This document shows, in pieces, positions 7,164 to 15,314 of a stretch of 64,000 nucleotides of DNA. Position 1 is the first letter of the stretch, and each line of letters begins with the position of its first letter. The position numbers and the translations under genes are program-made. This DNA comes from Sphingobium sp. V4 (GTDB taxonomy: Bacteria > Pseudomonadota > Alphaproteobacteria > Sphingomonadales > Sphingomonadaceae): positions 930,001 to 994,000 of the forward strand of contig NZ_CP081001.1 in NCBI RefSeq assembly GCF_029590555.1, read 5' to 3'. The notes below the pieces were generated by a model. The model saw nothing but the letters and a program-made list of their open reading frames with translations. It searched no databases and was not told where the DNA came from.

Positions 7164-7210
7164 AATGCGCATCCGCATATTTTGCGTTTGACGTTATCCG
7201 CATGCGCATA
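7164..7210. promoter_or_regulatory. Right operator pair
   Basis: Site 1 is TATCCGCATGCGCATA at 7195-7210, the exact reverse complement of 6445-6460. Site 2 is at 7164-7179 (13 of 16 matches to the consensus read on the minus strand), offset by 31 bp. The similarity to the left side also covers the -35 region (ACGTCAAA read on the minus strand), so the whole control unit is duplicated in inverted orientation around the repressor gene. Confidence 0.65.
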
Positions 7211-7216
7211 TAGATA
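7188..7216 (+). promoter_or_regulatory. Predicted rightward early promoter (PR-type)
   Basis: TTGACG (7188-7193), a 17-nt spacer holding the 16-bp operator, and TAGATA (7211-7216). It lies about 27 bp upstream of the first rightward gene, which has a good ribosome site. Its structure mirrors the leftward promoter. Confidence 0.6.
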
Positions 7217-7242
7217 TGGTTCCGTAATCAACGGGAGGCCAT

Positions 7243-7668
7243 ATGCTCGCTCTCATCACTGCCGCGACGCTTCGCGCCGGCTCCTTCCCCAAAGGCATCG
7301 AGGCTGACATTGCCTCCGTCGAGCTGGACTGGCTCACGCAATATCTGTGCGACGTCCACAGCGCGCATGCTGTGCAGGACTTCGAGGACGCCTGGCTGCG
7401 CCTTGAGCGGCTGGCTCATGCGCTGGGCATGCCGGACGGGCAGGAAGAGGGCGTCGTTGCCTGGGCGGAGGATTATCTGCGCCAGTTCGGCCGCCCGGTG
7501 CCGCGCGCTGCAGCCTTCACCGTCGGCACGCCCGAATATCGCAAGCGCCATATCTCCCAGATCTGGACCGCGAACCTCTGGCATGAGGTGGTCATGATCG
7601 CCGGCGGCGTCGTTGCCTTCGGCGTCCTGTTCTATGCCATCGCCCGGAATGTCGCGTCGTGGATGTAA
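7243..7668 (+). CDS. Phage protein with C-terminal membrane anchor, unknown function
   Basis: A 141-residue protein, first gene of the rightward operon, with GGGAGG 6-7 nt before the ATG. Residues 1-110 are soluble and helical (LDWLTQYLCDVHSAHAVQDFEDAWLRLERLAHALG). Residues about 113-134 (LWHEVVMIAGGVVAFGVLFYAIA) are a single hydrophobic segment, giving a tail-anchored topology. I recognise no family. Early expression next to the immunity region would fit a host-takeover or exclusion role, but nothing in the sequence shows one. Confidence 0.7.
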   Translation: MLALITAATLRAGSFPKGIEADIASVELDWLTQYLCDVHSAHAVQDFEDAWLRLERLAHALGMPDGQEEGVVAWAEDYLRQFGRPVPRAAAFTVGTPEYRKRHISQIWTANLWHEVVMIAGGVVAFGVLFYAIARNVASWM

Positions 7669-7889
7669 TCGGCTTCCCCGTCCAGCGTGTGCTGGGCACC
7701 GACGCGCCGGTGTCGCCCGGCCCGATCGCGGGCGATGTCCCGACCTTGCTGGCCCGCGCGCTCAATCGGCTGCTGACCGCCACTGTCGACGCCGACCTGG
7801 CTGACGGCATTGCCCCGTCGATCGGCGCGGCTGGCGCACGGGAACAGGCGCTTGAGGCGCTGGCAGCGTGGGAGGCGAGCCGTGGCTAA
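7659..7889 (+). CDS. Small phage protein, unknown
   Basis: A 76-residue protein (MDVIGFPVQRVLGTDAPVSPG... LLARALNRLLTATVDADLADGIAPSIGAAGAREQALEALAAWEASRG). It is Ala/Leu-rich and mostly helical with no recognisable motif. It overlaps the end of the preceding gene by 10 bp and the GTG of the next by 8 bp, as expected in this compact operon. No function assigned. Confidence 0.6.
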   Translation: MDVIGFPVQRVLGTDAPVSPGPIAGDVPTLLARALNRLLTATVDADLADGIAPSIGAAGAREQALEALAAWEASRG

Positions 7890-8010
7890 GCCCGTTCCCG
7901 TCCCGCTCCAGCCGCTCCCGCGTCAGGGCGCCGAGCATTGGGGTCGCGTCCATGTCGAGGGTGACCGGCGCAAGCCGCTGCCCCCGCCGACCACGCCCCG
8001 CAGGAATTAA
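7882..8010 (+). CDS. Very small Pro-rich phage protein with GTG start
   Basis: A 42-residue frame (MAKPVPVPLQPLPRQGAEHWGRVHVEGDRRKPLPPPTTPRRN) starting at GTG 7882, with a good ribosome site (GGAGG, 6 nt before). It overlaps the preceding stop. The Pro- and Arg-rich composition has no recognised family. The ribosome site and the overlap support translation, but its small size keeps confidence moderate. Confidence 0.45.
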   Translation: MAKPVPVPLQPLPRQGAEHWGRVHVEGDRRKPLPPPTTPRRN

Positions 8011-8110
8011 CGAACCCCCAAGGCCTCGGACGTCCGCCCCCAATGACGTCGCCTAACCCCCAGCGGCCGGCCTTCGAGGCGGGCCGGCCGCCAACAGGAT
8101 CACAGGTCCG

Positions 8111-8443
8111 ATGATCGATTTTGCGAATATCGCGCTGACACGGCTGATCCGCTTGCGCCGCCTGATGGCCGAGCCGGTGGTCGACGTGACGCCCGAGGTT
8201 GAGCAAGCGCCACCGTTCTTCATGGTGTGGCGGCCGAGCGGCAAGCCGCCGATGAAATGCCACACCGCGCGCGATGTCGCCGAGGGCGAAGCGGAGCGCG
8301 TGGCGCGCCTAAACCCCGGGCACGACGTGTTCGTCTTGGCACCCGCCACCCGCGTTCGCGCGCAAATGGTGGAGCGGGAGGATTTCGGCCAGGCGCATCC
8401 GCTCGGCTGTCTGTGCCCGACCTGCGATCAGATCCCGTTCTGA
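8111..8443 (+). CDS. Small phage protein with C-terminal CxCxxC motif, unknown
   Basis: A 110-residue protein. The basic N-terminal helix (MIDFANIALTRLIRLRRLM) is followed by PFFMVWRPSGKPPMKCHTARDVAEGEAERVARLNPGHDVFVLAPATRVR, a segment resembling small phage proteins of unknown role. The end HPLGCLCPTCDQIPF carries a C-x-C-x2-C cluster that may bind metal. Its stop overlaps the next ATG as TGATG. Confidence 0.65.
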   Translation: MIDFANIALTRLIRLRRLMAEPVVDVTPEVEQAPPFFMVWRPSGKPPMKCHTARDVAEGEAERVARLNPGHDVFVLAPATRVRAQMVEREDFGQAHPLGCLCPTCDQIPF

Positions 8444-8616
8444 TGCGCTCGCCTATCATCCTTATCCCGCGCATCAGCGTCGGGCCTTGGGGCGGCGGTT
8501 CGCTTAGCGATCCCGAGGCCGTCTATAATGAAGTGGTCGGCACATCGATCGCCTTCGAATGGCTTGGCCTCTTTTTGGAGATCTGCATTGGTCGAGTGAA
8601 GGGGCGCGGTCGATGA
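8443..8616 (+). CDS. 57-residue phage protein, unknown
   Basis: The small frame (MRSPIILIPRISVGPWGGGSLSDPEAVYNEVVGTSIAFEWLGLFLEICIGRVKGRGR) starts in a TGATG overlap with the previous stop and ends in an ATGA overlap with the next gene. These junctions are the main evidence that it is real. A central hydrophobic stretch (VGTSIAFEWLGLFLEICIG) could contact the membrane. No family recognised. Confidence 0.55.
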   Translation: MRSPIILIPRISVGPWGGGSLSDPEAVYNEVVGTSIAFEWLGLFLEICIGRVKGRGR

Positions 8617-9056
8617 AGGGCGCGGACCAGTGCCCTCGCTGCGCGTCGCGTCGGACTGTCGATATCGATGCGCCGAGCCCGGGCGGGTTCTACGCGCGTG
8701 TCATTCGCGGTTGTCACAACTGCCAGACGATCTGGGAGCCGTTCGACCCGGCCGACACCATCGATCCCAAAGAGCGCTACGCCTCGTTTATCGAGCCCTG
8801 CAATAACTGCGCTTTCCGCCCGGGATCTCCGGAGCAGGGCGATACCGAGGAATGGAAGAAGACGATGGCCTCGCTGAAGGCTGGTGGTCAGTTCTTCTGC
8901 CACAAAGGCGTGCCGATCGATCCCCAGAACGACAACGGCTTTGCCTATCCCGCCGACGGCAAGGACACGGCGAGAATGCGCCTCTGTCGGGGCTTCATCA
9001 ACATGTGGGCGCAGAACATGCTCAAGCAGAAAGAAGCGGAGACGGCCAATGGCTGA
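8613..9056 (+). CDS. Zinc-ribbon phage protein, unknown
   Basis: A 147-residue protein from ATG 8613 (MKGADQCPRCASRRTVDID), which overlaps the upstream stop as ATGA. It carries CPRC (residues 7-10), CHNC (about 33-36) and CNNC (about 61-64), plus later single Cys residues, consistent with one or two zinc sites. The remainder (EEWKKTMASLKAGGQFFCHKGVPID... CRGFINMWAQNML) resembles phage proteins of unknown function. Nucleic-acid binding is possible but unproven. Confidence 0.7.
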   Translation: MKGADQCPRCASRRTVDIDAPSPGGFYARVIRGCHNCQTIWEPFDPADTIDPKERYASFIEPCNNCAFRPGSPEQGDTEEWKKTMASLKAGGQFFCHKGVPIDPQNDNGFAYPADGKDTARMRLCRGFINMWAQNMLKQKEAETANG

Positions 9057-9342
9057 CCTCATCGACCAGGCGCTGACCTTCGTACGGTCGCCCTCCTACA
9101 TCGACCTGACCGCGCGCCAGCTCGCCATCATCGGCGTCGCCATGGACGCGCGCCAGCCGCTGCGCGTCAAGGAAATGGCGGCCGCGATCATGGTCGAGAA
9201 GCCCGTCATTACCCGTGCGCTCAATCGCATGGAGCGGGAAGGGCTGCTGGAGCGGCGCACGGGTGCGGATCGGCGCGACCGCTTCATCCACGTGACGGAC
9301 GCCGGCCGGGCGTTCCGGGCTTCGATCGGAGGTGCGGCGTGA
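9049..9342 (+). CDS. MarR-type winged-helix regulator
   Basis: A 97-residue protein from ATG 9049. LTARQLAIIGVAMDARQPLRVKEMAAAIMVEKPVITRALNRMEREGLLERRTGADRRDRFIHVTDAGRAF is a complete winged helix of the MarR type: recognition helix PVITRALNRM, then wing RRTGADRRDRFIHV. It is shorter than free-living MarR proteins (about 140), lacking much of the dimerisation helices. A phage-encoded regulator of early or middle genes is likely; targets are not visible. Confidence 0.82.
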   Translation: MADLIDQALTFVRSPSYIDLTARQLAIIGVAMDARQPLRVKEMAAAIMVEKPVITRALNRMEREGLLERRTGADRRDRFIHVTDAGRAFRASIGGAA

Positions 9343-9638
9343 TGAGCAAGCCATCCCTGCACGATATAGCCGCCATGCCTTTCCCTCAGAGCGAACAGGC
9401 GCTTGAGAAGCATTACGGCGTTAAGCCGAAGCGTATCTGGAACGAGGGTGAACTCCAGACTTTCACGGTTCGCATCGCCTATTCCTGGCGGTCGGCCGAT
9501 ACCGTCTATTACGACGTCGAGGCCGCGACGGAAGAGGAGGCGCTGAAGATCGCGGAGAACCGCTTCGACGAGGATGGTTCGATTGACGCCGATGATCCGG
9601 ATATCGATGACGTCAGTGTCGAGGGAGCAGTCCAATGA
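9342..9638 (+). CDS. Acidic phage protein, unknown
   Basis: A 98-residue protein from ATG 9342, with GGAGG about 9 nt upstream; a GTG directly before it is an alternative. The N-terminal half (SLHDIAAMPFPQSEQALEKHYGVKPKRIW) precedes a beta-rich part (FTVRIAYSWRSADTVYYDVEAATEEEALKIAENRFDED). The tail is very acidic (DEDGSIDADDPDIDDVSVE). The strong negative charge could suit DNA mimicry or protein binding, but no family is recognised. Joined to its neighbours by TGATG and ATGA overlaps. Confidence 0.65.
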   Translation: MSKPSLHDIAAMPFPQSEQALEKHYGVKPKRIWNEGELQTFTVRIAYSWRSADTVYYDVEAATEEEALKIAENRFDEDGSIDADDPDIDDVSVEGAVQ

Positions 9639-9877
9639 CCGACATCGCCCAGACCATCGCCGCCATCATCGACGGGCCCGCATGGGGCAACCGCGACGAG
9701 ATGCACCTGACTGGCCGCAACGTGCTCCGCAACTCCGGCCGGATGCGCAAGCAGGACAAGAACCGGCGCGCCGCGTCGATGAAGAAGGCCGTGAAGATCC
9801 TGGAAGCGATGGCGAACCATTGCATCGAGGTGGCGCAGCTGGCCCTGCCGATCGAGGAGCCGACCGATGTGCAATGA
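9635..9877 (+). CDS. Small basic phage protein, unknown
   Basis: An 80-residue protein (MTDIAQTIAAIIDGPAWGNRDEMHLTGRNVLRNSGRMRKQDKNRRAASMKKAVKILEAMANHCIEVAQLAL). The middle is rich in Arg and Lys, followed by a helical C-terminus. It starts in an ATGA overlap and ends 11 bp into the next gene. Function unknown; nucleic-acid contact is possible from charge alone. Confidence 0.6.
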   Translation: MTDIAQTIAAIIDGPAWGNRDEMHLTGRNVLRNSGRMRKQDKNRRAASMKKAVKILEAMANHCIEVAQLALPIEEPTDVQ

Positions 9878-10265
9878 TGTCCGCGTCCGCCGCGACTGGA
9901 TCGATGTCTGCCACGAATATCTGCAGGCCGACGGCAAATGGATGACGTCGAAGTGCGGGGAGCCCGGCTGGTGCCGCGACTGTAACCGCGATAGAGAGCG
10001 CCAGCCGCTGCCGTTCCTGGCCGACGCGTTCCAGCCGGGCGTCGATCCGGTCCACGCCGCGCGCATCGTGATCGCCGCGCATCTCTTCATCCCGGTCAAG
10101 CTGGCCGACGATGACGGGCTGATCCGCGCCACCGAGTTTCGCCGTCTGTGGATCGCCTTCCATCTCCAGATCCTGCGCGGCCTACCGATCGAGGATGCCG
10201 ACGTCCTGGCGGCCGAGACGATCGGCGACCTGATTGCCCTTGTGTTGATGGAGGAGGCGGCATGA
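9867..10265 (+). CDS. Phage protein with Cys cluster, unknown
   Basis: A 132-residue protein. The N-terminal part (CHEYLQADGKWMTSKCGEPGWCRDCNRDRER) has four or more Cys that may form a zinc site. The rest is helical (FQPGVDPVHAARIVIAAHLFIPVKLADDDGLIRATEFRRLWIAFHLQILRGLPIEDADVL). I do not recognise it. Its stop overlaps the next ATG (ATGA). Confidence 0.62.
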   Translation: MCNDVRVRRDWIDVCHEYLQADGKWMTSKCGEPGWCRDCNRDRERQPLPFLADAFQPGVDPVHAARIVIAAHLFIPVKLADDDGLIRATEFRRLWIAFHLQILRGLPIEDADVLAAETIGDLIALVLMEEAA

Positions 10266-10657
10266 CTGACATCATCCAGGAGTTGCGATCTCTGATCGCG
10301 AAGGCGACGCCGGGGCCGTGGGAGGTCGTAAAATATGGCGATGGCGATAGTCTCGTCATCCATGATGCACGGGGAGACTGGCGCGTTTGCTTCATGGCAA
10401 CGCCCGGTAGCAACGGCGACATGTCCAGCATCAAGGCAAACGCTGATTTTATCGCCATGTCGCGCACCCATATCGAAGCCCTGCTGGATCGGTTGGAGGC
10501 GGCTGAGAGGGGAGTCGATTATCTCGACATGCGGAGACCGATCAAGGGCATCGAATGCCGATCGAACGAGGAAGTCTTTGCCATCATGGCGGATCGGATA
10601 AGGCTTGCAGAAGCAGGTCATTATCGGTTGCCCGCCATCCGGGAGGTGAAGCCGTGA
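10262..10657 (+). CDS. Phage Ead/Ea22-like early protein, unknown function
   Basis: A 131-residue protein from ATG 10262 (MTDIIQELRSLIAKATPGPWEVVKYGD), which overlaps the preceding stop. The opening L..LI.KATPGPW recurs in phage early proteins. The middle ANADFIAMSRTHIEALLDRLEAAER resembles the A..DA.FIA..R...P.LL..LE pattern of those proteins. No biochemical role is known. The family call rests on these motifs only. Confidence 0.62.
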   Translation: MTDIIQELRSLIAKATPGPWEVVKYGDGDSLVIHDARGDWRVCFMATPGSNGDMSSIKANADFIAMSRTHIEALLDRLEAAERGVDYLDMRRPIKGIECRSNEEVFAIMADRIRLAEAGHYRLPAIREVKP

Positions 10658-10827
10658 GCGATCGCGACAGCATCGCCGACTTCATTGAGGCGCGCGCAAA
10701 GAAGCTGCGCGAGCAGGCTGACAGTGGCGTCGCGGGCTGGGCGCTCGCCAAGCACGATGCCGTGCTGTTCGACGCCCTGGCCAGCGATATCCGCAACGAG
10801 ATGGATGTGAGGGAGGATCAGGCATGA
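10654..10827 (+). CDS. 57-residue helical phage protein, GTG start
   Basis: The frame from GTG 10654 (MSDRDSIADFIEARAKKLREQADSGVAGWALAKHDAVLFDALASDIRNEMDVREDQA) has GGGAGG about 9 nt upstream and a GTGA overlap with the preceding stop. The sequence is highly helical and charged, possibly a small coiled coil. It ends in an ATGA overlap with the next frame. Unknown function. Confidence 0.6.
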   Translation: MSDRDSIADFIEARAKKLREQADSGVAGWALAKHDAVLFDALASDIRNEMDVREDQA

Positions 10828-11201
10828 GCGCCGCTCTCCCCGAGATCGCCGAGCGCATGCAGCGCGCCATCCTCAATGGACGAGGCATCCGCCTCGAAGC
10901 GAACGACCTCGATCTGCTTGTCGCGATCGGCGTCAACGACCTCGTCCAGACCGAAAACGCCAAATTGCTGAGAGAACAATGCCTGACCCGCACCATGAAG
11001 AGCCGCTCTATACCAGGGGGACAACCAACCTCGGGCGACCAAAATACTGGCTCGGATGGGACCGTCGGTCGGACGGCTCGCTCCGCTCCCCCCATCTCTA
11101 CATCTTCTGGTACGACGTCGAGCGCCGACGCGTCCGGTCGCGATCGACGGGCACAGCGGATGTCGGGCAGGCCGAGGAAAAGCTCGACGCCCTCTACGTA
11201 G
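10824..11201 (+). CDS. Small phage frame overlapping the integrase start, unknown
   Basis: Only the first 50 or so residues look like protein (MSAALPEIAERMQRAILNGRGIRLEANDLDLLVAIGVNDLVQTENAKLLREQ). After position 10979 the frame is a Ser/Thr/Arg-rich reading of the integrase gene and meets no stop until 11201. The true product may therefore carry an unstructured tail, or the frame may feed a -1 shift into the integrase. The ATG is in an ATGA overlap with the previous gene. Moderate confidence for the N-terminal part, low for the tail. Confidence 0.5.
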   Translation: MSAALPEIAERMQRAILNGRGIRLEANDLDLLVAIGVNDLVQTENAKLLREQCLTRTMKSRSIPGGQPTSGDQNTGSDGTVGRTARSAPPISTSSGTTSSADASGRDRRAQRMSGRPRKSSTPST

Positions 11202-12289
11202 AGCGGGAACGCGGGCAACTCATCTGCGCGGCATGCGGCCAGCTCGTGGTCGGCGCGCCGCCGCATCCGCTGGTCGACGCCATGTCCAACTATCTGATCT
11301 CGGTGCGCAAGAAGCCGTCGCTCACCTCGATCAAGGCGCGGCTGGCGCATGTGTCCAATTATCTGATCGAGACCGAGCGGCTGGATACGACCTGCGACCA
11401 GGTCAACGAGGAGTGGATCGACGATTTCCGCGACTGGGCTTTCGAGGTGCCGGTCGTATCGACGGCGGGCAAGGTGCTGGGCGATCGCACCGCCGGCACT
11501 GTGGAAGGGTCGGTCCGCGCGCTGAGTGCCGCGATCAACCATGCCAACGGCCGCGGCGATACGCCCTATGCCGCCGCGTTCCAGGCGAAGAAGCCGGACG
11601 AGGTGAGCGAGACGCCGGCATATCGCGCCGACATTACCAAGCTCGCCGAGATGTTCAACTATTGCCTCCGGCCTCCGCGCGCCGCCGGCATGAGCGACAA
11701 GGCCTATGACCGCCAGCTTGCCTACCGGGAGGCACTGCTGCGCTTCCTGCGCGTGAGCGTCGCGACCTGGTGCCGGCCGGACGCCGCCTATGATGTGTCG
11801 ACCGATCCCGAGCGCCGGCAGTGGTATCCCGATATCCGCGCCCTTGCGCTCAACCCGCGTGGCCGGCCGCAGACGAAGAAGTATCGCCCGGTCGTGCCGG
11901 TGGCTCACCAGCTGGTCGAGCACCTCAAGGCTGCGCCCATCGGCTTCTATGTCGGGCCGCTATCGATTCGCACGGCGTTCGAGGGGATGCAGGAGGAACT
12001 GCGCCTGCCGCGCGACGGCGAGACCGGGCAGAAGCTGATTCGCCGGTCGATCGCGAAGCTTGCGCGCAGTCGCCTGGGTGAGGCGCTTTGGGTGGAAGGG
12101 CAGATGATGCTGGGCCACCGGGTCCACTCGAAAACGTCCGACATCTATGCGGCGTTCGAGGCGGGTTACCTGACCAATGCCCTGGCTGTGACAGAGCAGA
12201 TTATCGACGAGATTGAGGTGAAGGCTCCCGGCGCCTTTCGCCGGAGCATCACCGGACTTAAAATCATCCATGGAGGACGAAATGCTTAA
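10979..12289 (+). CDS. Phage tyrosine integrase
   Basis: Site-specific recombinase that joins the element to tRNA-Pro, 436 residues. An N-terminal region with C-x2-C (LICAACG) is followed by a core-binding domain (about 95-180: HPLVDAMSNYLISVRKKPSLTSIKARLAHVSNYL). The catalytic domain has Arg I at R266 (ATWCRPDA), Arg II at R355 (KLIRRSIAK), LGHR with H380 and the nucleophile Y390 (SDIYAAF). The box II His of HxxR appears as Lys352, a known kind of variation. The stop is 7 bp from the tRNA 3' end, the classic att arrangement. The ATG is weakly preceded by GAGAG. Confidence 0.9.
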   Translation: MPDPHHEEPLYTRGTTNLGRPKYWLGWDRRSDGSLRSPHLYIFWYDVERRRVRSRSTGTADVGQAEEKLDALYVERERGQLICAACGQLVVGAPPHPLVDAMSNYLISVRKKPSLTSIKARLAHVSNYLIETERLDTTCDQVNEEWIDDFRDWAFEVPVVSTAGKVLGDRTAGTVEGSVRALSAAINHANGRGDTPYAAAFQAKKPDEVSETPAYRADITKLAEMFNYCLRPPRAAGMSDKAYDRQLAYREALLRFLRVSVATWCRPDAAYDVSTDPERRQWYPDIRALALNPRGRPQTKKYRPVVPVAHQLVEHLKAAPIGFYVGPLSIRTAFEGMQEELRLPRDGETGQKLIRRSIAKLARSRLGEALWVEGQMMLGHRVHSKTSDIYAAFEAGYLTNALAVTEQIIDEIEVKAPGAFRRSITGLKIIHGGRNA

Positions 12290-12295
12290 TAAATG

Positions 12296-12340
12296 TGGTC
12301 GGGGAAAGAGGATTCGAACCTCCGGCCCCTGCCTCCCGAA
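12296..12340. other. Probable att site at the 3' half of tRNA-Pro
   Basis: The integrase ends 7 bp from the encoded CCA of tRNA-Pro, and all phage genes lie on that side. Tyrosine integrases commonly recombine within the T-arm and 3' end of a tRNA, restoring it from phage DNA. The core is therefore expected within about 12296-12340. The partner att copy would be beyond the left edge, so the exact core cannot be fixed here. Confidence 0.6.
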
Positions 12341-12372
12341 GACAGTGCTCTACCAGGCTGAGCTATTCCCCG
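12296..12372 (-). tRNA. tRNA-Pro(CGG)
   Basis: A complete 77-nt cloverleaf on the minus strand. The acceptor CGGGGAA pairs with TTCCCCG. The D arm is GCTC...GAGC. The anticodon stem CTGTC/GGCAG holds loop TTCGGGA, giving anticodon CGG (Pro). The T loop is GGTTCGAATCC, discriminator A, and CCA is encoded. C at position 1 is typical of tRNA-Pro. It remains intact despite integration at its 3' end. Confidence 0.95.
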
Positions 12373-12476
12373 ACCGATGCCGAGACCGCTTTGTGGGCGG
12401 CCCCGTAAGGCAGGAGTGCGCCTATAGAGAGGGCTTTCCGGGCTGGCAAGCGGCAATGACGCTTTTTTTGCACAGG

Positions 12477-12920
12477 TCAGAGCAGGCCCGCGCCGCGGAA
12501 GCTGAAACGGGTGGGGCCGGCGCGGATGACATGGTCGGCGAGACGCAGGTCGAGCGGCCGGAGACTGCGGGCGAGCGCGCGGGTCAGGCGGATGTCGGTC
12601 GCGCGCGGCAGCGGCGTGTCATGCGGTGGACGCTGCTGGAGCACGGCGAGCCATTTGCCATCTTCGGCGAGGACATGCCGGACGAGCAAGCTCCAGTCCG
12701 CGCGCAATGGGAGGAGGCGGCGCGGCCGCCAGTCCTGATCGAGAATCGCGAGCATCAATCCGGCGTCGGCACCCATGGGCCGATCCTGCGCGACCCTCCG
12801 GCCGCCGGGGAGGGGCAAGCCCGTCCGTTCCGGTGCGAAGTGCGAGCTGATCGCTCCATTATGACGACGAGATTGGCGTCCCCCCACTGGCTGGGTTACA
12901 GCCGGGGCGACCAGACTCAT
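12477..12920 (-). CDS. RadC-like JAB-domain protein lacking the metal-binding HxH
   Basis: A 147-residue protein. The C-terminal half aligns with RadC: ATDIRLTRALARSLRPLDLRLADHVIRAGPTRFSFRGAGLL matches the D..LT..L......L.I.L.DH.I......SFR..GLL pattern. The preceding RadC motif HNHPSG is replaced here by QQRPPH, so the JAMM zinc site is lost and peptidase activity is unlikely. The start is uncertain: ATG 12920 lies 17 bp from divergent thyA, and internal ATGs exist. It is the first host gene after the prophage. Function unknown. Confidence 0.7.
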   Translation of the reverse strand: MSLVAPAVTQPVGGRQSRRHNGAISSHFAPERTGLPLPGGRRVAQDRPMGADAGLMLAILDQDWRPRRLLPLRADWSLLVRHVLAEDGKWLAVLQQRPPHDTPLPRATDIRLTRALARSLRPLDLRLADHVIRAGPTRFSFRGAGLL

Positions 12921-12937
12921 TTCCGCAGGACTTTGCC

Positions 12938-13885
12938 TTGACCGACATGCCTTCCGTCGCCGCGCCCCATTATGAGCAGCAATATCTGGATCTGATGCGG
13001 CATGTCTGGCGCCATGGCGACGAGCGGGTGGACCGGACCGGTGTGGGTACCCGGTCCGTGCTGGGGGCGACGATGCGATTCTCGCTGGCGGACGATGCGG
13101 TGCCGCTGCTGACGACCAAGCGGGTCTACTGGAAGGTCGCGGCGCGCGAGATGCTGTGGTTCCTGAGCGGCGACACCAATATTCGCGACCTGGTGCGGCA
13201 GGGGGTGCATATCTGGACCGACTGGCCGCTCGACGCCTATCGCCGGGCGACGGGCGAGGCGATCGATCGCGATGCGTTCGAGGCGCGAATCATCGCGGAC
13301 GAGGATTTTGCGCGGCAGTGGGGCGACCTTGGCCCGGTCTATGGCGCGCAATGGGTGAACTGGCCGCGCTACGAGCCGGCGGGCGATGGGCTCTATCGCC
13401 GGGCGGAGAAGGGGCACAACCAGATCGCCGACCTGGTCGAGGCGATTCGCACGACGCCGGGGTCGCGCCGCCTGCTCTTCACCGGATGGAATGTGGCCGA
13501 GGTGGCGCGGATGGCGTTGCCGCCCTGTCACATGACCTATCAGTTCCAGGTATCGAACGGGAAGCTCAACGGCCTGCTGTTCCAGCGCAGCTGCGACCTT
13601 GGATTGGGCTTTGCCTTCAATATCTTCGGCCTGTCGATGATCACCCGGATGCTGGCGCAGCAATGCGATCTGGAGCCGGGCGAGGTCGTCTGGCAGGGCG
13701 GCGACGTGCATCTCTACCTGAACCATGCCGGTCTGGTGGAGGAACAGATGGACCGGGTTCCGTCGGGCGCGCCGAAATTGCGGATCAATCGGCGGCCTTC
13801 GGGTATTTTCGATTATCGAATCGAGGATTTCGACGTGCTCGATTATGCGCCGCAGGCCCATATTTCAGCGCCGGTCGCCGTCTGA
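12938..13885 (+). CDS. thyA: Thymidylate synthase
   Basis: Converts dUMP to dTMP with methylene-THF as carbon donor and reductant. It has 315 residues if read from TTG 12938, which has AGGA 7 nt upstream; ATG 12947 is the alternative. The folate/dUMP region DRTGVGTRSVLG, the QWGDLGPVYGAQW segment and the active-site Cys197 (ALPPCHMTYQFQV) are all present, as are GDVHLYLNH and the RSCDLGLGFAFNI substrate segment. It is somewhat longer than E. coli ThyA (264), as is common for the Lactobacillus-type insert. It is the first + strand gene after the prophage boundary. Confidence 0.95.
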   Translation: MTDMPSVAAPHYEQQYLDLMRHVWRHGDERVDRTGVGTRSVLGATMRFSLADDAVPLLTTKRVYWKVAAREMLWFLSGDTNIRDLVRQGVHIWTDWPLDAYRRATGEAIDRDAFEARIIADEDFARQWGDLGPVYGAQWVNWPRYEPAGDGLYRRAEKGHNQIADLVEAIRTTPGSRRLLFTGWNVAEVARMALPPCHMTYQFQVSNGKLNGLLFQRSCDLGLGFAFNIFGLSMITRMLAQQCDLEPGEVVWQGGDVHLYLNHAGLVEEQMDRVPSGAPKLRINRRPSGIFDYRIEDFDVLDYAPQAHISAPVAV

Positions 13886-13934
13886 TCCCGACAGCGACCC
13901 GGACAGCTGAAAAGGAAAATTGGGACAGGAAGGC

Positions 13935-15301
<1,367 letters not shown>

Positions 15302-15314
15302 GGGGGTGGGACCA

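Noticed and set aside
6759..7178. A 139-residue minus-strand frame overlapping the phage repressor
   Set aside because: It is antisense to the HTH repressor gene and the operators, and its sequence shows no domain; the operators would lie in its N-terminus.
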